Shown: positions 12,100-25,903, counted from the first letter of the stretch. The stretch: 64,000 nucleotides of DNA from Lucifuga dentata (GCA_014773175.1 VXCM01001425.1:1-64000); one strand, 5' to 3'. Numbers and translations: made by a program. The notes: generated by a model not told the origin, from the sequence alone.

Positions 12100-13741
12100 C
12101 TGCAATGAAAAGTGGATTATTTTAATTTTCATAAAATACAAAACAACCTTTTAATGTGTTCTGCAGCTGATATTATTATGAATGTTATTTCTATTGAGCG
12201 CGCCCTGTTTTTGTTAGAAATCATCACAAATAATGAAACTAATACTATTGTGCATTATTCCTTAGGCCTTATAGGTTTAAAACACATAAAAGTGAAACAT
12301 CTGGCAGGTAGGTAAAATTCGATGCAAGAATCCTAAATAGAATTAATGAGGCCAGAATTTATTTTTAAGGAGGTTTGTGTGGATTGTTCCACATTCTCAA
12401 GTATTAACAATATCTTTGCAGCTCCCAAGTCTCTAAAATGTAGATTCCGTGCAACATTTTTAGCATAGCATAACCAAAATATGTATGTATAATGCTGAAA
12501 TTCAATCTATTTAATAAAAAAGGATAAAATATAAAAGCCAAAACGCATCAATTCCATGCACCCTGACAAAAACATCCCAACCACTGCCTATTGGTGTAAT
12601 ATAACTAATAATTTTAATATAGGCCTATGCAAATAAGTTGTTTGTTGTTTCCCTGCTGGATGGTGAGCAGTTTGTGGAGAAACGGATCGAATAGTCATTA
12701 GCTCTCGCACACCGTCTTCCCTAAGTCCCCGCGCCCATAAATCAAGCAAGAGCGCCGTGACCTCAGAGCGGCCGTGCGGTCCTGGATGGCACTCTGTCTT
12801 CCATTATATCCTCGTTTCCCAGGCGGAGCGACACAACCCCACTGCTTTCCCCTGCTTTTTATGGAGCTCGTTTTGATTTATCCTTTACGCAGAAAAAAAA
12901 AAAATCCACGTAAATGGATAAGATGCGTTTTATAGGACAGACGTTGCTGGTTGGTGCAGCCGCTTTCACCTGCTCTGTTTGGGTTTTTATTTAAATGGCC
13001 GCGTTTATTTACAAACGGGTATACAGGCCCGTTTGCCCCAAAACTGCTCATCAGGTTCAAGATGCAAAAACAGAAATATGCATATAAAATATATCGATAT
13101 ATCAGGCGATTATACAGAAAAATTAGACTGAAAAAATACAGTTTTATTCTAATGTTTAGCCTAGCTCACATGGAAGCTAACATGGAACAATTACAAGCTG
13201 GATCTTAGGAGTCCCAAACAAAACTTTAATTCTGGAGGCCTATTTAAGTTGCTTGATTAATTTGATCTATTCTGATGAATTGGAGATATTTAATGGTGAA
13301 TATTGAAAGCGTCTCGATCATTCTGTTTTTTTTTGTTTTGTTTTTTTTGGTTTGCTTTTTTTTTGCCTGGCAGAAGCAGAAACCCTTTACTCCTTTTACT
13401 GACCTCTGCCTCGCACGGTAATAACTCACGACAGTAATGAACAATCGGCGGAAATACCTCAAAATAAAATCCATCCTCCCAAAGCACGGGCTCTGACTCT
13501 GTCCGCGTGGAAAAACATATCCGTCCAAGACAGCAGTATAACACATCCACAAAACCGGGATCCTCTCCCTTTCACTCTGTTCCTTTCTTTCCTTTTCTCT
13601 CTTCGATAAATAAACTACAAAGCCCGGACTCCCCTCACGAAAAGTGGGGGTAACCCGCATATAATCAGCATCATATGGCCAGACCGGGGCTCCGGTTTTC
13701 TTCCCCGTGCCATAACACCGCGCAGTATTATGCGCCCTGCT

Positions 13742-13754
13742 CACGTGACGCAAC
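13742..13754 (-). promoter_or_regulatory. CACGTGAC/CRE-like element
   Basis: CACGTG at 13742-13747 is followed by TGACGCAACGTCA-like sequence. The minus strand reads GACGTTGCGTCACGTGA. There is no coding gene directly downstream; it may belong to an internal hoxa3a promoter. Confidence 0.3.
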
Positions 13755-15902
13755 GTCAACTTAAATCCCCTTTATTTGAGCCCGTGAATCATTAATGGAG
13801 GCAGTCATTGCCCCTGAGGAGAAACGGATTAGTTTGGAGGGAGAAAAAAGAGGGGTACATGACACTGCAATGTATCTGGCAAAGAAGCAAGTCTCTTGCA
13901 GAGAAAGCAGCTTTTCCACGTGTCGCCCATTCAGAGGAAAAGGCTGTTCTGTCAGGTTTAAAGTGCCATATATTTGGTGCCTGTTAGTGCCTCAAAGAGC
14001 TTTAACGTTAATCCTTTCTGCATTACGCTGAGTTTCAAGTGCAGCCACGACTCTAAGCCATGCTAAGAGCTGAATGTTTTGCACTGCGGTGATACAGTTC
14101 GCACTATGTGAGACCATCCCTCGAAAATACCATTTAAAGATGGCATAATGATTACTCAACATTACAGTCAACCTCTCCTCCCTTTCTCTGAGATTTACAA
14201 CACAGGCAGGGCTGTGGAGTCGTTTCAGAGAACTCAACATCGCCCCCCCGTCCTCCTTCCCATCTCATGTGTAGTACCACTTTAGTCAGCCACTGCTCCA
14301 TCAGCAGTCACCTGCATACTGCTAAATAGAAACAAAACGTCACACACCTACCTGTCCTATCAAGGGCGTGCGTCCTGGTGGTGGTGAGTGGTGCGGGAAG
14401 TCTGTGTGAGTCAGCAGTGAGCAGAAAATGGAGATGAGGCAACCAAAGTGTGGTTGCTCGACCCCGCTGATCACTACATGGACCCCCATTTAACCTTCAG
14501 GCGCTTACGCGTTTTCTATGACCAACCGACTGATGATAGAAATTATAGGTTTGTGCAAAGGGAGATTTTGGAGCCTTCAGGGAGGAGGAGGAGGAAGGGG
14601 GGTGATTAAAACTGCCAAGTAAGTCATTACATTGCCAAAACCACCATAACAATTACGCACAGACCTATACAATTGATCTAAGGCATCTTAACATAAAGAG
14701 TGTGTGCTGCCATATAGAATATCTGGCGTCTGCCACTCCAGGTACTGCCAAAAGCTTTGGTCAGAAGAGCTTCCATCTTCTCGGCACCGTTTGGCGCTTT
14801 GTTTTCCATCAACACCGAGTAGCGGGCGTGGAAAATCCCACCACAACTATTAATCATTTGGGGCGGACATGGACAGCATCCCACTCCCACACCAGCCTTT
14901 GTCTTCTCAAACTACAACTTGAGCGGTAAACTTTTAAAGCCATGAGCAGAAACAGGTTAGCTCTTATTAATTCATCTTCAAGAAGTGTCCAAAACGGAGG
15001 ATAAGAAGATGAGTCTTCATTCGTGACTGAGAAGTGATTTTTACGCATGGATTTTTTTTTGTTTTACTCATTTTTTTTCAAGACTGTGTTTTGTTAAAGA
15101 GAATGTTTGTGCTTGTAATACATCAAGTTATTCTGACTTTTTTTTTTTTTTTTTAATTCTTTTACAGATGTGAAGCTTTCATCAGGACTAAATGCAGGGT
15201 TCGACCTGACCGTGGACAGAAAACTGAGTCTTAATCTCACGTTGCCTTTCGCCACCGCACCTGAACTTTTCCCTGACCCGGGCTGAGGCGCGGAGAGTCG
15301 AGTGGGAAGTTATTTCGGGTTCAAAAACAATGAGAAGATTGAAACCAATGGTCTTATATCCTCCCTTTTATACTCTTTGTTGCATTTTTCCCCCAAAGTT
15401 TCTATTTGATTGATTGTTTTTAAAATCTCTAATGCTCTAGCAGAAAAGTAGTGTCTTAGCTATTTACACAAATCAAGGCTCCTTATCGCTGTCAGCGAAG
15501 AGGAGTTAAAGGCTCAGACCTCTGGATGTTGGCCAGACGCGGGTCCATATCTTCCCACAATGTTGACACTCGGAGCTCTTAACAGCCAGGCTTGGGTTAC
15601 CCTTACACTGGACCGAAGATAACTCTTTCTGCAAGGTTTACACCGGCCAACATCAAGGCTAATGCGAAATTCAACGCCTTAAGCGGACATGGAGCCATTT
15701 CTCATGAGTGCAGAGCAGCATTAGGAAACATCAGCTCACGGATTGTTTGCTTTTGGGTGATTGAAATAAAGAAAATTAAATTTTTATGTTGACCTCACTG
15801 GTTCTTTTGTACTGAATGCAAATACTCTCCTGCTCACATATAATACAGTAGGCCAATGTGAAATGGATATCTGGTAAAGTATTGAGGTAAGTGCCAGGAT
15901 AG

Positions 15903-15903
<1 letters not shown>

Positions 15904-15943
<40 letters not shown>

Positions 15944-15971
15944 ATGATTAGACCATGTGTACTCTTAATAN

Positions 15972-16011
<40 letters not shown>

Positions 16012-16038
16012 ATGATTAGACCATGTGTACTCTTAATA
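15904..16038. repeat. (AAT)n with 67-bp duplication around N
   Basis: 15904-15970 equals 15972-16038 with N at 15971, including the AAT run and its unique flank. Probably one locus represented twice. Confidence 0.88.
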
Positions 16039-16802
16039 ACATGATGTTTATTCTTTTGAACTGTGCTGGCAACATTTAACAAATAAAGTCCTTTGCATTG
16101 TTTAAATACATTTCCTTTAATTTTTTTTTAATTAATGTGTTTCTTAAAATAGCCAGATTTCTTCTGTCAAAATCCATAAAAACATATACTGAGCAATTTT
16201 CACCAACTTTGAAGTTAGAATTGGAGGTAAACCTCTAGCAGGTTGTGAAAACAGGCACTTTGTTTCCTTTGACCATTATTACTTTTAATTTCAGGGGTTA
16301 TTTTTAGAGACTTCTGACCCAGAGAAGTTTTAGTCACCGATGTGCTTATACTTTTTTAATCATCAGAATTGTCTCTGCAGCCAAATGCACGTAACAATAG
16401 TTTCACAAACTATAAAACTACAGGTTAGATTTTTTTTCTTCTTCTTTTCACCTGCTGGCTTGCACCTTTTTTTAAAGAGTGGGTCAATATATACTTGGTT
16501 CAAACATTTAATATGAGTTATATGTTTTTACTTTAAAGAACTAAATTTAGTTGTTACAGAATAAATGTTATGAAATGTTTATAGAAATATTTGATAGTAA
16601 GCAAAATCTGATTGAACCTCATAAGCACAGTATTGTATAGGCCTATACAAAATTTTAAATGGATGCTTGTTGGGTGATAATTTCCATGCATATGCTGCTA
16701 AATCACTTGTAGAGCCACTGCATATATGTACTATTTCAATAAACCCAGCATTTGTAAATCCCCAGTGAGTTAAAGGGAAAAAAAACAGTCAAGTCTACTC
16801 AC

Positions 16803-16953
16803 AAGTCATGGCGGTCCGTGTCCAACGGATAGAGTTTTGTCTGAGATGTGACTCTCACCCTGCAGAGGATCATTTCAAAATGAACATCAGGCAGATTTTC
16901 AGATCTATTTCTGACCCCCGGGGCATTCATTATTCAATAAGTCACGTGATTGG
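16803..16953 (-). promoter_or_regulatory. Candidate distal hoxa3a promoter and first exon
   Basis: The minus strand has CCCAATCACGTGAC (CCAAT and CACGTG directly abutting, 16943-16953). About 140 bases downstream is a donor CTT|GTGAGTAG with the exon ending at 16803. This gives a putative non-coding first exon of roughly 110 nt. No Hox coding exon follows for 8.7 kb, so it is read as an upstream promoter for hoxa3a, in a position comparable to distal Hox3 promoters in other vertebrates. Confidence 0.35.
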
Positions 16954-19364
16954 GCAAATTAAAATTTCAGTGCATTGGAAGTGACCTCTATTCGTGTCTC
17001 AGATGAGTTGAAATCTTTAATTTAACTAGTTCGACTTCTTGAGGAGCTGCGTAAAAACTGGTGTCAGTCAGCCCCAACGCCATCTTCTGCACAGTTTCCA
17101 TGTCTGCAAGTGCTGCACAAAGCTGTAGCTAACGCAAACCATTCTTGAAATGTTGCATCTTTTGTTTGATTTGTTCTGCAAAAGCACCAAAATAAAAATG
17201 CATAAGACGCAATAGAAACTATACAGCAAGGACGGAAAGCTTCCCCTTAATTAAACATGTATAAATTGTATGTGACAGTCCGTGTTGTCTTTGATGTATC
17301 CCAGTTACATCAAATCTATGACTAAATATATTATAAACTCGTCCTTTCAGGTATCATATAAACAGCAATAAAATCTGCACAGACGTTAAGATGAAATTAA
17401 AACATACTGAATGGCATGTGCAATAATAGCATGTCTCTGCTCATATCTGCCCATTCTACACAGCCCTGACAGCGGTGTTTCTGTGACGAATTGCAGAATA
17501 GCTGTCTAGAGAAGAAGAATGAAGAATAATTTGGGTGAATTCATGGCGCAGATTCACACCTAAACACCGTTTTTGTTACCGCGCCTGTCCCTGGATAAAT
17601 CTGAAATGAGAAGAAAAAGCTCACGGAGGTCTCAACACTGATGTATGGTCTGAACATTGTGTGTGTCGAAAGGTCAGGGGTCAGAAGAAGTGCTCTGAGT
17701 TGGTGATTGGCCAGAGCCAGCCGTGTCCTCTGGTTGAACTCTCCATTGTTTGGATGTAGCAGGTAGTGACCAACACTCACACACTGGTGCACTGAGGTTT
17801 GCTGAGATCTCCTATAATGGCAAGTGAAAACAATATGTGCGGCCGGATACATTTAACAATTTGGGTTTGGTTTGATCCCCGTGACAGTAGCAGAGCCTGT
17901 GAAACTTAAAGTAGCTCATACCAGCCTCCTATACGTCAGCCACACCTCTCTGTTATCCATGAGGAGGCACATGAGAGTCAGGGACATTTTAAGGCTAAAG
18001 GTGTAAACGTAGATTGGGCATTGCAAAATGTAAAATAATACAATTCAGTAGGCATTCTCAAATTATGGCACTGAAGGGAATACTATATACATTTCTTGGA
18101 ACAGATTGCATTCTGTACAGGTTACATATCCATTTCTTGAAAATGCTGGAAATGTGTCTGAACAGAGGAGCAGTGGAACTTTGCGCACAGATTTAAACTA
18201 TTCTCAATGCAAAACATCACACAAATGTGTGTTTGTGAAGCAAATGTGTTTTGATTGTATTTATTTAAAATAAATGTAACTTATGAAGTATTATTAAAGT
18301 GTTGGCGCAATGAATTTTTCGATGCCTGGCGACATCACAATTTTACGCACGCCATCTACAAACACCAAATAACTGATTTCAATGCTGTTAACGTTTTTTT
18401 TTTTGTTTTTTTTAAGCAATTCTAAGTATACAACAATATTCATCAAAACAAAAGGTTAGAGATTGAAAATGCACTTCCAAAATATTAATCCAAACGCAGT
18501 GGACATGATTGTTACGCGCAGGTTTAACAGTTCATGCTTCACCCAAAACAGCACTTGACAAAATATCCAAAGCCGTGTCAGTCATATAAAGTGAAGTACA
18601 TATTTATTTCACAAGGACATGTCTACACTGGCCTACATTACAGCGTTGATCACTGAGACAACACATACAAATATTCACAGTTTAAAATACAGCACAACAT
18701 GGGACGCACTAGACAAATTAAACTAGACCTTACAACACCAACAAACAGAATTCTACGTGAAGAAATGCTTTCCTTATTGTGCCTTCGCTATGGTTTGTCT
18801 ATTTACATGAAATATGAAAGTCACCTGGACTACATTCAACACTAAACCAACTCACCCAAACACACAACTACATTGTTACTCTGAATGATGCCTTATTCCA
18901 AAACGACGGACTGCTCTCAGGCATCTGGAGTGTCGCTAAATATCCTTCAAGTATATTAGAACTTTCCATGAGCAATAAAAAATAAAAAAATAAAAAATCA
19001 TAGATGTCATAGAAAAATGAGTTCAAACTTATTTTTACCTCATTTAAAAAATTTTTCTGATACATTATCATCCGAGTCCTACGTTTGAATGTGCGTTATC
19101 CTTCTTTCATAATAATAAACAAATATATATACACTTCATTTGCCACCGTGGCAATTAGAGGTGAATTTCAAGCTTATATGAGGAGGGCGATGATGACCGA
19201 AGAGGGAAGGGGTACAAAGGACGTGACAGGGGCCCGATGGCAGAGGCAGGGGCAAAGAGATAACACCATGTGTAAAATACTGGAGAATCGGTCCATCAAA
19301 TTTCCACTTGGGTTATTTGCCATTCTCAGTCTGGAGTTGGGTTTTATGGGGTGGGGTTCATGCA

Positions 19365-20620
19365 CTATAGACCTGCGGTGCACGGCGTGGGGACAAGCTG
19401 CTGGCCTGTTTTGATCTGCTGTTGCTGGGCCCCCGAGGATGAGGACGAGGCCGAGCTGGAAGAGCGGATCTTGGTGTTGGGGAGCTTGTGCTCCTTCTTC
19501 CACTTCATCCTTCGGTTCTGAAACCAGATCTTGACCTGGCGCTCGGACAGACACATGGTGTGAGCAATCTCCACCCGTCTGCGCCGCGTCAGGTACCGGT
19601 TGAAGTGGAACTCCTTCTCCAGCTCTAGAGCCTGCTGACGGGTGTAGGCAGTGCGAGACCTCTTGGGCATTCCTCCATTGTAACTGGCATTGACTGGGGA
19701 AAAAGCCATACACAGGCAAGCAAGCAGGTGTTACATGATAGCGTTTATTACGAAGCCCCGAGATTCTCTACTGATCACATTACAAAAAAAGAAATATTAC
19801 AAACGCATTTCTGCTTTTGCTGGGGATTACTGTTGTTTTATCCTCTGTCTTGTTTCAGCAGGCGGACATGACCTTAATGTGGAGATGCCGAGTGTTCAAG
19901 CACTCGCATCCAGGGACAGATCGAGCTTAGAAATGATTAACAAAACAGCAGGCTTGGATATTACAGTTTGGCTGGGCTCCAGTTGTGGAGGTAGTTTGGG
20001 TTAAAAAGCAACAAAGGCACATGGCCCCGACAGACGAACACAGGCAATAAAATTTACGAGGGTCCTTAATTACCGACCCTGCTGCTCGATAGTCGTAAAT
20101 TGCTGTTGTAAGGGCTGCTACTAGTACTGCCTCAATAGGCTTGCGTGTGTTCCAGTGGTTGTTTCTCTGTGGTTCTGCTATTTAACCGTGACGATAACTC
20201 ACCGGTATTAACGTGAACCTTTTTCATCCATGGATAGACCACCGGCTCCTTGCCCTTCACTACGCCGGGATATACCTCACTGGCGAGGCTGCAGTCTTTG
20301 CTGGCATTTGCCCCTGCGCCACCATCTGGGGCCGTGGAGAGGCGCGGACCGTGGTTCTGAGGAACCGGCTGGGGCTGTGCGTGATGTCCATCGCCGAAAT
20401 CATCCAGGGCAGTAGCGGGGACATTACCGTAATCGTAGCTCGATTCTGTGTAGTTTGACCTCGGATAGGATGGCTCGTCGTGATGGGGGAAGCCCGTATC
20501 TTTTGGCCGCTCGTAGTAATCACCAGGGTTGGGGATGTATCCGCTCTGCTGGTATTCGTCGCATGGAGGAAAGGAAGGCTCGATATAGTTGGAGTTTATC
20601 AAGTAGGAACTCATGGTCAT
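19365..20620 (-). CDS. hoxa4a: Hoxa4 homeodomain protein
   Basis: Exon 1 is 20620-20203 (donor ACCG|GTGAGT), exon 2 is 19693-19365 (acceptor CCCCAG|TCAATG), with a 509-bp intron. Spliced length is 747 nt, 248 residues. The start [19 protein letters not shown] is diagnostic of Hox4 proteins and fixes the first of two near ATGs. The hexapeptide YPWMKKVHV is near 129-137. The homeodomain is at 149-208 ([33 protein letters not shown]), followed by the Hox4 KLPNTK tail, a Ser-rich stretch and QQQQ. Hoxa4 acts in hindbrain and anterior trunk patterning. A CCAAT/E-box module lies 102 bases upstream and a DR5 retinoic-acid element about 1.8 kb upstream. No lesions seen. Confidence 0.97.
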
Positions 20621-20721
20621 TAATTTGTGAAGTGCAACAATACTAATTTTTATCTCGCTGTCGTTTTTCTGATCTCCACAAAACCCTCCTACTCCCTGTC
20701 AAATGTACAAAGTTGTCTGGT

Positions 20722-20742
20722 CACGTGTGAAGAGCCACCAAT
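20722..20742 (-). promoter_or_regulatory. CCAAT plus CACGTG module, hoxa4a promoter
   Basis: CACGTG at 20722-20727 and an inverted CCAAT at 20738-20742, separated by 10 bases. The minus strand reads GATTGGTGG then CACGTGACC, 102 bases before the ATG. Confidence 0.6.
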
Positions 20743-21884
20743 CACCGCGTGTTCTGTGGGCATCATGTAAACAGGAACCAATGGAAAGCATGGCACTGGT
20801 ACCACCAGCACTGCTCGGACTGGCTTACGTTGGTGTTTTCCTTATTAAATCACGGTATATAAAGCAAACCCAATCAACTAACTTGTTTACTGCATGAGGC
20901 CAAAGTTAAGTGGGCGAGGCTACCGTATAAAAAAACACCATCCTCTAAAAAACCAAGGAAAAAACGAGGAAGAAATCCAATCCCAGATACAAATATAAGT
21001 TATTCAGAAACAAAATACTATTTGTGATGGTCAGTGACAAGAATATTGTTTGTTGGAGTTTAAAATGTGTGCATATGTGTATTTATGAAGAGATGAGCAT
21101 GCAAACAAAACAATAATATAAGGCATCGTATGGTATATTATCCTATTCACATTATCCCTTAAGAAAACTGTGTTAGTTGAAAAGCTTTCTGACTGACCAG
21201 GCACTGCAGCTGTACGGCCGTAAAAGTCTGCATAAACCAGATGACTCTGTTTCATATATAGTGCATCAATAAAACCTGCACAAAATACACACACACTATA
21301 AACATCCCCCATTTCTCACGTTGCACAGCTGTGTGTATGCATAAGGCTTTTAGTGGCTCATTTCATTGTCGAAAATGTGAAAACATGTTTTTATGCAATG
21401 CATTAAAACATAGGGACATCTTTGGTCACTTTTTGCCCTGTCATAACGGATCTAGCGCCGTTCTCTTCTTCGTGTGTTAGATCAATTCTCGTATATCAAC
21501 TGCCTCTCAAAAGCTCATCAAAACACCGGACAAACACGTATCATGAATTAGAGTCGAATATCAAAACTCAACGTGGAGTTTTTAAACCATTTTGAGTCTG
21601 AGATGTCAGAGAAATGGTTGATTTTCTCTGCTGCATGAGTAAATCAACTATTTTCCTATTCAATTATATTTCTAAATAAAATAAATAAAAGTTTATAAAT
21701 ATAATTTTTTTTGTTGTTGCTGCTGCTGCTAGAAATAAATTTCCAACATTTATAAGCAGACCTGAACATGGTTAGTTAAGAGAAACGCCTTCCTATACTT
21801 TAGGACAAACAACTAAGACTCAAGAAACAACAAGGACAATAGGAAATAAGCACTGGCCATTAGAAAAGAGGAAGTAATAAATGT

Positions 21885-21889
<5 letters not shown>

Positions 21890-21930
<41 letters not shown>
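21890..21930. repeat. (AAT)n microsatellite
   Basis: About 13 AAT triplets in the hoxa4a upstream region. Confidence 0.85.
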
Positions 21931-21931
<1 letters not shown>

Positions 21932-22443
21932 ATTGCATAAGAGTTTATATAACTCAATTCACAAATTCAACTACACCCTTCTCATACATCAATATTTTTT
22001 CATATAAAAAAATAAAAACATTAACATGATTTCACACATGAGATATAAGATAAAATAGTCTCTGACCGTATTCAGCGCCATCAGCCATCATGTCCAGGTC
22101 CTGTTTCCTCTCCATGTCCGAGGTGGGACACTGTATGTGTCCCCTGAAGCTGCAGCAGCTCTTCACAAAGCTGATCCTCACTGTCCACGTCAACAAGGCC
22201 CCTGCAAGCTCAAACAAGAGGCCAAACTTCGGAAATGTTGAAAGCTTTCTTTTCTCCCCGTTTTCTTTTTTTCTGGTCCCCCCATTCTATTCGCTCCCCT
22301 AAACACAGATAACTTCTGCCTGACCCCAAAGTGACACCGTTTCCATTTTGTTTCTGATTAATCTTGCCCATTGACAGTCTTTGTTAAACAACAAGGCGTG
22401 CCCTTTTCCAAAGAGGCGACATTTTCATATTTGTTAGACGCAG

Positions 22444-22460
22444 TGACCTGAGGTTCACCC
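22444..22460 (-). promoter_or_regulatory. DR5-type retinoic acid response element
   Basis: The minus strand reads GGGTGA, five bases (ACCTC), AGGTCA. Both half-sites fit RG(G/T)T(G/C)A, the same arrangement as the Hoxb4 DR5 element. It lies about 1.8 kb upstream of the hoxa4a ATG in a non-repetitive segment. Hox4 genes are direct retinoic-acid targets, which supports function; binding is inferred. Confidence 0.5.
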
Positions 22461-25400
22461 CGGACTTGGACTTCAGTTTTGCAGGGTCTGATCTGGGGAG
22501 ATGGGGGGGCACTTAACACGGGTCAGAACCCTGGAAGATCCCAAAAAGGATTTTAAAAAATGTGTAAAACCTCTAAAGCTATAAGAAAATCATCCGTCCA
22601 CCTACTCCTGAAAGTTGAAATGTGTACATCTTTGGAGAAGAGCAGTCCTCTCTGGAAATACGCCCTGCTGCAAATGGATTTATGTAGATTAAATATTAAA
22701 TATATTTGGCTTTTGATCATATTGCTGAGCTCGATCACTAATCAGCCTTTAGGTCTTGGATATACTGATGCTGACGTCTTCAAACAGGTGAATTCTTCTT
22801 TTATTCTGCAACCAGCGGCCGGCCTCAGTTTTTGTACATCAGAAAATCGACATCTTGTTATGTTATCACCCTGTTGCTGTCAGGTACAGCATGTATTTTC
22901 TGTATTTTATAGGTTATCTCGCACCTAACTCACTGTAAACGGCACTTGATGTACTTTAAGCCGTTTATCCACTATATCCTTATAGCCAGCAGACCACCTG
23001 AGAGGTAATAAGTCAACATAATGTCAGCTGTAAGACGACTTCACATGATATCTAAATTTACAGTCTGCTACCATTGAAATATATATAGGTCCTGTGTAAA
23101 TATGGGCCAGGTCAGCTTGGCTATTATCCACTTACAGTAAGTTATCCTTGCGTGAATGGCGGCTATCTGTTTTTACAGGTCATTGTACTTGTTGCTATGG
23201 ACTTTTTCTTTAAATATTCAGATATATTCACTTTATTAAAACATAATATACTGCCGTAAAGGGTGACAAATCTGATTCAGGGACAAAATGTTAGATTTAA
23301 CTCGTGTTTCAGGCCTGTTTGAATGAATAAACTATCTAGAAATCTCTTAAACAATGCAGTAATAGGATAATAATCATCTAATTTACCATTGGACTGAAAT
23401 GCAGCAAAAGGACAAAGAATTGCCTGTACTAAGTGAAAACAGGTTGCACAATTTAAGTAATTTTCCCTCAAATTATAGATTTGGTTTTTGATATGAACAG
23501 CACTCTCGTTTTGGGTGACTAAAACAAGATAACAGGCAGATGACGGTGTTCTGCTGGAGGATATACTGTGAAGTGAAGGTCTATTTAACTAAAATACATC
23601 ATGCTGACAGTTTACTGTAAATTTAGATTATCAGAGAAGTGCTGTGAGGATAGTGACAGATTGCAGATGGTCTTCACAAGGTCTCCGTGACGGCGGAATA
23701 AAAAATCCCCTCTGCATGCAATATCTACTAAAAATATATTTTCATGCCACTGCGGAAAGATTTTGATATAAGCAAAGACTGATAATAAAACATTTCCTTC
23801 GTGTGTCTTGTATATATGTTCTCAGGCATATATGCATCTGAACAAGCGGGCAAATACATAGAATGGTCAATATAGCTTTATTTTTAGCTGCAAACTTTGA
23901 TTTACGGTAAGGCCTAAAATTATGCAAAACCTTCAAGCCCGAATGAGAACTAAACCAGCTAAATCCTTCAGAACGAGCACGGACCAATTCCTTTAGTGAT
24001 GATCAGGCAATGCAATGACTTAAAACTAGGATCCTGCAAGGACGATCCGAGACTGAGTTGCCTAAATAATCTCTATTTAGACAACCAATACGATTTTTAG
24101 ACTGATGAGATTAAAAGATGAAAATACTGAGAAGATGTATGTTATTTTAAATTTAAACTGACATGGAGTGTTGCATTCAAAGCCGTGAGAACATCTGAAA
24201 TCATGTTTATTGTTGAAACTAACAATATGAAAGCCTAAAATACCAGCATAGCACTGTGTTTCAAATCTGAATGAATTAGCAACTGTTCTTTATTAAGACG
24301 GTTTTGCTTTTAAATTGAATGAACAATTGTAAGATTAAACTTTGTCTGGCTTTTTGAACACCGTGTGGACTTCTGAAGATGTGTATCTCCGATTTCTGTT
24401 ATAAAATCTATAAATAAACTTGTATCAGTTTTGGAAAATGAAGTGTTCGTTTCTTTATCAACGAAGATCCCGTTTAATCCTGTTAATAAACCAACAGAAA
24501 AATCGAAATACCTTCATAGATTCTTATTTATTGATTTGTTATCAAGAGGGAATCCCAACAATATTTTTATGCATAAAGCTATTATATGATTTTGTGGATT
24601 TGTAGCATGTGAGAAGTTATACAATTTAAGAGAGAACCACAGCCAGATTTAGTCCTTCTACAACCACAGGATTAACAAGATTAATATATTTTTGGTGTCA
24701 TTTTGAGTTTGTTATCGGCAAGCGAAGTTATTTCCCATCAGGCCTTCATACCTGAAATATAAATTTTAAATATTTAAATGTGTGGAATCCAGGAAGATTA
24801 TCATCATATTTTTATTAAGGAATAAAAATAAACAAATATCTAATACCTAAAATTTAATATTTTAGACTATTTAGGAAATAGTTGCATTCATTTTAAACAA
24901 AGGGACAAAATGTTATCAATAAAATAGTTTATCGTTACTGCCCCACTACTAGAATATGAAAAAATGAAATTTTCCAAGAGGTTTTTTAATCAGTTAAAGC
25001 ACATTTGTGCCGTATTTGTTTGTCTTAAAAGGCTTTCTTTTCAGCTGATCAGATAGACAGGGGCTAAACGTTTTTTAAGGGGTCCGGGGGCTCAATTTGG
25101 GGGCTGTGGGCCTTCCCATTACCCTGTGACCGGGTCGAGAGTATCAATCCTCAAAATGCAAATTTTGCCCTCGTCCCTAAACATATCAAATGCAATTTAT
25201 TCAAAGGAAATTCACCAATCAACCGCCCTAATAAAACGCCAGCCACTCAATCTTGTTGCTGGGGACAGGTGGGGGGTCCCCTCCCCCGGTTCCAAACGCG
25301 AGGTCACCGCGCTTCCAGGGTTCACCTGGAGTGCACCGTGCAACATATGTAATTCAAAGCTATTCTGTCTTTTGTGTGGAGAGTCAAGATCGCTATTATA

Positions 25401-25784
25401 AGGCTGGCATCAAGCTCCGAGTGAACAGATGACGGAGACTTGTTCAGTGCGTAAACTTTTGACCCCAATTTTTCCTCCTCTCCTCCCGTTATCTCGCCCT
25501 CATCAGTCCCAGACCGGTGAGGTTTCCTGCCTCTTGAAACGAAAATTTGATTTTAACAATGTGCATCTCTTTCCACGATGATCACTTTTACAATTTTTAT
25601 AATTAAAGAAGTTACCAGCTAGTTGCAATTGTGGCTCTAATATGGGATCTACCAAAGACGAGAGCGAAAAGACAAATCCAATACAGGCTCCCACTCAAAG
25701 CTAATAGAGCCGTAAAATATGCAAATCATGCATTAGATCAACCAAAGCAGCCAAAAGTCTATGTTGGATGAGAAACTTTAAGCT

Positions 25785-25786
25785 GG

Positions 25787-25821
<35 letters not shown>

Positions 25822-25846
25822 GTTGCACAGCCTCTCCTCCAGTNGG

Positions 25847-25881
<35 letters not shown>

Positions 25882-25903
25882 GTTGCACAGCCTCTCCTCC
25901 AGT
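25785..25903. repeat. (CT)n with 59-bp duplication around N
   Basis: 25785-25843 equals 25845-25903 with N at 25844, including a CT run and the flank ending CTCCAGT. Probably an assembly join. Confidence 0.88.

Larger units (their letters stand above)
8202..19364. other. hoxa3a-hoxa4a intergenic region (11 kb)
   Basis: No Hox coding exon. The ORFs here, including a 171-residue one at 13244-13759, show low-complexity Lys/Asn ends and no family match. It holds candidate non-coding 5' exons of hoxa3a (12039-12099, about 16803-16915), E-box promoter-like sites at 13742-13747 and 16943-16953, AAT and poly-A/T runs, and single Ns at 9842, 10407, 11651 and 15971. The right end must contain the hoxa4a 3' UTR; an AATAAA on the minus strand at 18603-18608 is a possible polyadenylation signal. 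Confidence 0.6.

Noticed and set aside
13244..13759. 171-residue minus-strand ORF
   Set aside because: It ends in poly-Lys from a T-rich tract, uses a non-ATG start, and has no recognisable domain.
22032..22217. 61-residue minus-strand ORF with coding-like composition near an acceptor-like site
   Set aside because: No family resemblance, poor donor (GTCAGA) and no conserved frame.
25622..25665. Possible degenerate miR-10 precursor near Hox4 (GTAGATCC match plus weak star-arm similarity on the minus strand)
   Set aside because: The miR-10 seed is not preserved, the arms do not pair well, and an 8-base match is expected by chance.
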